Part shown: piece after piece, positions 60,568 to 64,000 of the stretch
Layout: each line of letters starts with the position of its first letter
Numbering within the stretch: position 1 is the first letter of the stretch
From: Penicillium oxalicum
Taxonomy: Eukaryota > Ascomycota > Eurotiomycetes > Eurotiales > Aspergillaceae
NCBI RefSeq assembly: GCF_001723175.1
Contig: NC_064650.1
Coordinates: 5,456,001-5,520,000 of the forward strand
Direction of reading: 5' to 3'
DNA: 64,000 bases
The notes under the pieces: model-generated
Databases searched by the model: none
What the model saw: the letters and a program-made list of their open reading frames with translations, nothing else
Told to the model about the DNA's origin: nothing
Translations under genes and position numbers: made by a program

Positions 60568-63500
60568 CAAAGGTCCTGCCTTGGCTTTGGAGAGGGGCTG
60601 TTGCCTCGAAGGGGGGAGGGGGGGGGACCCTTGCATGGCTCATTTCACCTACATGTATTGCCGGGGGAATTGAGATTGTGATTCTCGTATTTGGCTTTTA
60701 ATTTTCTTTCGCGTTTTTGATTTGTTTTGTCTTGCATTGTTTGGGTTCTTGTCAGTTTCCGAAAAGGTTGCTCTATACTAGACTGACTACTGTTCTTGTC
60801 TTGGTGCGTCTCGATGTTTTTCCTTTCTGTGGCTCCTCGAGCTACTTGCCAATGATACCACGACGGATGACGCATGCAGGTGCAAGGATATCTATGCTGC
60901 CGCCGTCTTCTTGATTTGATAGCTGTTATCTACTCTCGACCTACCGGACAGACAGACAGCTGGCTTTCTCTGCCACGTCCACTCTTTCATGCTTACGATA
61001 GGTTTCGCATGGATTTCGCCTGACAGTAATAGTAATGGAAGGATTTCCACCAGGATGTACCAGTACGCGTATATATCTTTACCAGTCTTCAATGGTAGAC
61101 TTGAACCTACTTGGTTAGCCCAAGCCGAGGCGTGATTCGCTTCCAGGCCCTGTTGTTGAGGGCTCTACCTAACCGGTCAATAGGAGGTCCTGTACAGTGG
61201 TCTACGAGACCATCCGGTCGCTAATCGCTATACTAGATGCCAAGATAGACGTTCAATTGAATGTTTGACTCGATGATGAATGAAATACTAAACGAGATGC
61301 TGGAGCCAGCGAGCAATTCGATTACCTACCTTACGCAGGTCACTGATGCGGTATGATCACCGAACTTAGGTGGTAATGGCAAAAGCAACACTTTTTCCTA
61401 TCTGGGCAGGCATGTGGCGGTAGATCGAATAGCCGATTTGATGCCCGCGGATGCAGATTCAGTATTGATAATCCATTCCTTCAATCGTCTTCTCCGGGGT
61501 ATCGCAGTTGAAGAGAAATGAAAGTATCTCTCTCTCCCCCTACCTTCCAAAGAAGACGGATCTGTCAGTATAGACTACAGCCCAGAGACAAAGTGCGTAC
61601 ATACATCATTGCTGTGTGTGCACGAGTCCCAATGATGCGTAGGTAGCCAACTCAGATCGATCTAGCCGTTCCTCCACATCCATTCGGCCGGTACCGAGAA
61701 AACATAGTACATGTCAAACGTGACAAAAGTAGGAAATGATTCTTTCTCGCTGAATCTCGTCATATTCAGGATCTACGATCTCCTTATTCTTGCTCGATCT
61801 AGCAAAGAAGGGTAACTAGGCCCCAGCATCTGGCCCAGGTACAATCATCACTTATTCGGGATGACCGATCGGAACCGTGGATCGCTCGAACTCAAGAACA
61901 TTCGAGGCGTGGAGGGGGGCAAAGTGTTGGAATAGAGAAGAAAAAGAGTTTGAAGATTTTTTTTTCTCTTTTTTTTCCCCCAAAATATCGGAAATGTTGG
62001 AAATGCTCCGTATTTCCTGGAGTAGATCTTTGCGACTCGCGAAAGTTGCCTTTGCAAATCGGGTCAAGTCGTGCAAGACAAGCGTACGTAGTATGTAGTC
62101 GTTGAGGAGCGCAGGCTGACCCGTGTGGAAACTCGGTGGACTTTGTGATGTTCCCTTGGTATTGTCTCATTTGCCTGTCAATGTGAGCATTTTCAACAAT
62201 ATCCGCAGTGCATGAATGTATCGTGAGACTGAATTTCTACAAGTCCATGGCTCCAGATGCAAGTGAAGCGAGTAGCTGCGTGTGTAACCCGGTTGAAAGG
62301 TCCTCCTTGATACGAGTAATTTAGTATCTTCTCAATAGCATGGTCAATAGGCTAGTTTCTTTCTCTCGGTTTCTTGGTAAGTCCCAGCTCGTGCGATTAA
62401 ACAAGTAGACGGCATTTATGCCAGTGTATTCATTGCATATCCTGGACAGCCTGCGGTCCCTATAACGAATGGTAGCCCTACTGGTATATATACAAACCAT
62501 CACTCAAATCCATTCTCCAAGAATCGAGTACAAAATGAGTTCCACCCGTGAACTTGAGAATCACTGTAAAGAGATAAACTTGTGGCCGAATATCTGTCGA
62601 TCGGACCTTATTCCTGAATGAAGATAGCGACGAGAGACGAAGGCGGCCACTGGATAGTAGGGGGGCGGGGCGGGCTTTTTCACCATCGTTCGATTTATCA
62701 TCGCTCATCTTGGGCTCAGGTTCTGGCTGGGGCTCACGATCTATCTACTGGATGCTGATTGATGACCATTGCTGGTGACGCAACGGACTCGAACTGTCTC
62801 CTGTTGTGATAATGTGTTCGACCCTCTGTGATATGAACTTCCTCCTAATGGAAAAAATTTCTTCAGCTTCAGCGGTTCTTAGGTCACTCTTCCACTCTTG
62901 ACAGTCATCTACGAAGGCTCCAGTGGCTTGTTTGATGACTTTGATGTTTGGTATTCGAATTCAGAAAAAATCATGTAGTTATGTGCTGTTCGGCTGGCCG
63001 CCCACAATGCCTAGGTGTACAGTGTGACATACGAGCTCCCATGTTTGTCTCACAAAAAATACCACGATAAATATATCAGAGAATGATATTGGTGGTATCT
63101 ACAGGCCTCTTGACGCGGGCAACCATCGGCTTTCCCATTCCCTCTTAAGATTGCCTGTTCCTCACTTCCTACTACCTGTAGCCTACCACCTCTCTAGTTC
63201 GAAATCGTTCCACATCGATGTCCCTCCCGAAAATTCGCATCTTTGGGTCCGAAGAAGAAGCGGTGGATGTTGCCACCGTGTCGGCCTTGCCCGGATCACA
63301 CCAGAACCAACCGACCGTCGGCCGACGGTCTGGTGTCTGATGTCTGATCGGAGAATGGTCGATGGAAGGTGGATGGCAGCCCGGGCGATTCTGGGGGCCT
63401 GGGCGGTTCCCCTTCTTTTCGGCCCAACAGAGGTAGGGTTTCTGGACTTTTCTCCATTCGACACCCACCATGTTGTGGTGAACCCCTCTGGACCATCCGA

Positions 63501-64000
63501 TCGCAGTTGGGCATAGAGAAATGAGGATCTGATCCATTCAGCCCCAGGGTCAGCCACCTTTTTTTTGGCTGTAAAAGTCGTCTTCTGCACGCCGACTGGT
63601 CAACGTCGGTGGAGTCGCCATCCACGCCGAACAACTCGAGAGGGCATCTTGGCCACGTGATTGGACCGTCGCAACGAGGCTGGTGAAGGACATCTTTCTC
63701 CTCATCCTGGTATCATCCATTCCACTCTATTCCAACCATCGCAGTGGGTGGACGGGTGATCTGGAGCCATCACAGCCATGCTTGCCATCTGCAGGTCATT
63801 TTTCTGCAGTCTGCAGTTGCAATGCAACCCACTTTACCACGGATGACATTTCAGGCGCTCAGCCGACGAGGACGGGTGACTCCGCTGATTGGAGATCTGC
63901 CTCGATGCACGCAATCCATACCCACACCTTCCCTTCCCCGGTTCCTGTCCACCTGCACACGTATTCTTCGGCACTCCAAAGATCAACTTTGTAGGAGAGT
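60568..64000. other. Long gene-poor right end
   Basis: 3.4 kb without a gene that I can support. The left part should hold the atg2 3' UTR. From 63,150 to 63,650 several overlapping frames are open on both strands at once, an effect of base composition. The end of the window (63,700-64,000) is pyrimidine-rich with repeated CTGCAG words and could be the promoter/leader of a gene beyond the window. Confidence 0.5.
63313..63330. promoter_or_regulatory. 18-bp perfect palindrome with abutting CGG/CCG
   Basis: The sequence GACCGTCGGCCGACGGTC is its own reverse complement. Its centre is CGGCCG, and GAC/GTC arms extend it. Palindromic CGG/CCG pairs are targets of Zn2Cys6 transcription factors in fungi, so an operator-like role is possible. 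Which gene it would serve is unknown, because no gene is found within the next 600 bases. Confidence 0.4.

Noticed and set aside
62761..62830. tRNA-like T-arm (TTCGAGTCC on the minus strand)
   Set aside because: The flanking bases do not form the T stem, and no acceptor or D arm could be found.
63172..63634. Three overlapping minus-strand open frames of 110-135 codons
   Set aside because: All three frames, plus one on the other strand, are open at once, which points to base composition rather than coding.

Overview
The window comes from a filamentous ascomycete, most likely a member of the Eurotiales (Aspergillus/Penicillium group). This is inferred from short introns of about 50-135 bases with GT..AG ends and CTAAC/CTGAC-like branch sites, compact genes of mixed orientation, and the protein families present. 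No prokaryotic features, rRNA, tRNA, CRISPR array or intact transposon could be supported. Exon structures were built by hand from reading frame, splice consensus and family resemblance. Every intact multi-exon gene listed keeps one open frame after splicing.

Left part (1-21 kb): housekeeping genes. In order these are the 3' end of a nucleotide-sugar transporter; the meiotic helicase Hfm1/Mer3 (7 exons, 1652 aa); an MDP-1-type HAD phosphatase; dynactin subunit 6; a 2019-aa Mlp1/TPR nuclear-basket coiled-coil protein; the TFIIE beta subunit; RIB3 of riboflavin synthesis; and a small beta-rich protein of unknown function.

Middle part (21-38 kb): an accessory region with long gene-poor, partly AT-rich spacers. 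It looks like a small specialised-metabolite gene cluster. It holds a wrecked FAD-dependent monooxygenase; a membrane-anchored iron-containing redox enzyme of the heme-oxygenase-like (HDO) type with a long C-terminal extension; a 2-oxoglutarate/Fe(II)-type oxygenase; a 974-aa three-domain adenylation-thiolation-thioesterase (A-T-TE) NRPS-like synthetase; and an MFS exporter. A plausible scheme is that the synthetase activates and releases a carboxylic-acid-derived scaffold, the two non-heme iron enzymes modify it, and the transporter exports it. I know of no described pathway with exactly this gene set; this is the best candidate here for an undescribed system.

Right part (39-64 kb): conserved genes again. 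These are an F-box/WD-repeat-like protein, checkpoint kinase Chk1 divergent from the APC/C ubiquitin-conjugating enzyme UbcH10/Ubc11, a concentrative nucleoside transporter, an ADGF/CECR1-type adenosine deaminase about 3 kb away, and autophagy protein Atg2 (2137 aa). The last 3.4 kb hold no gene I can support.
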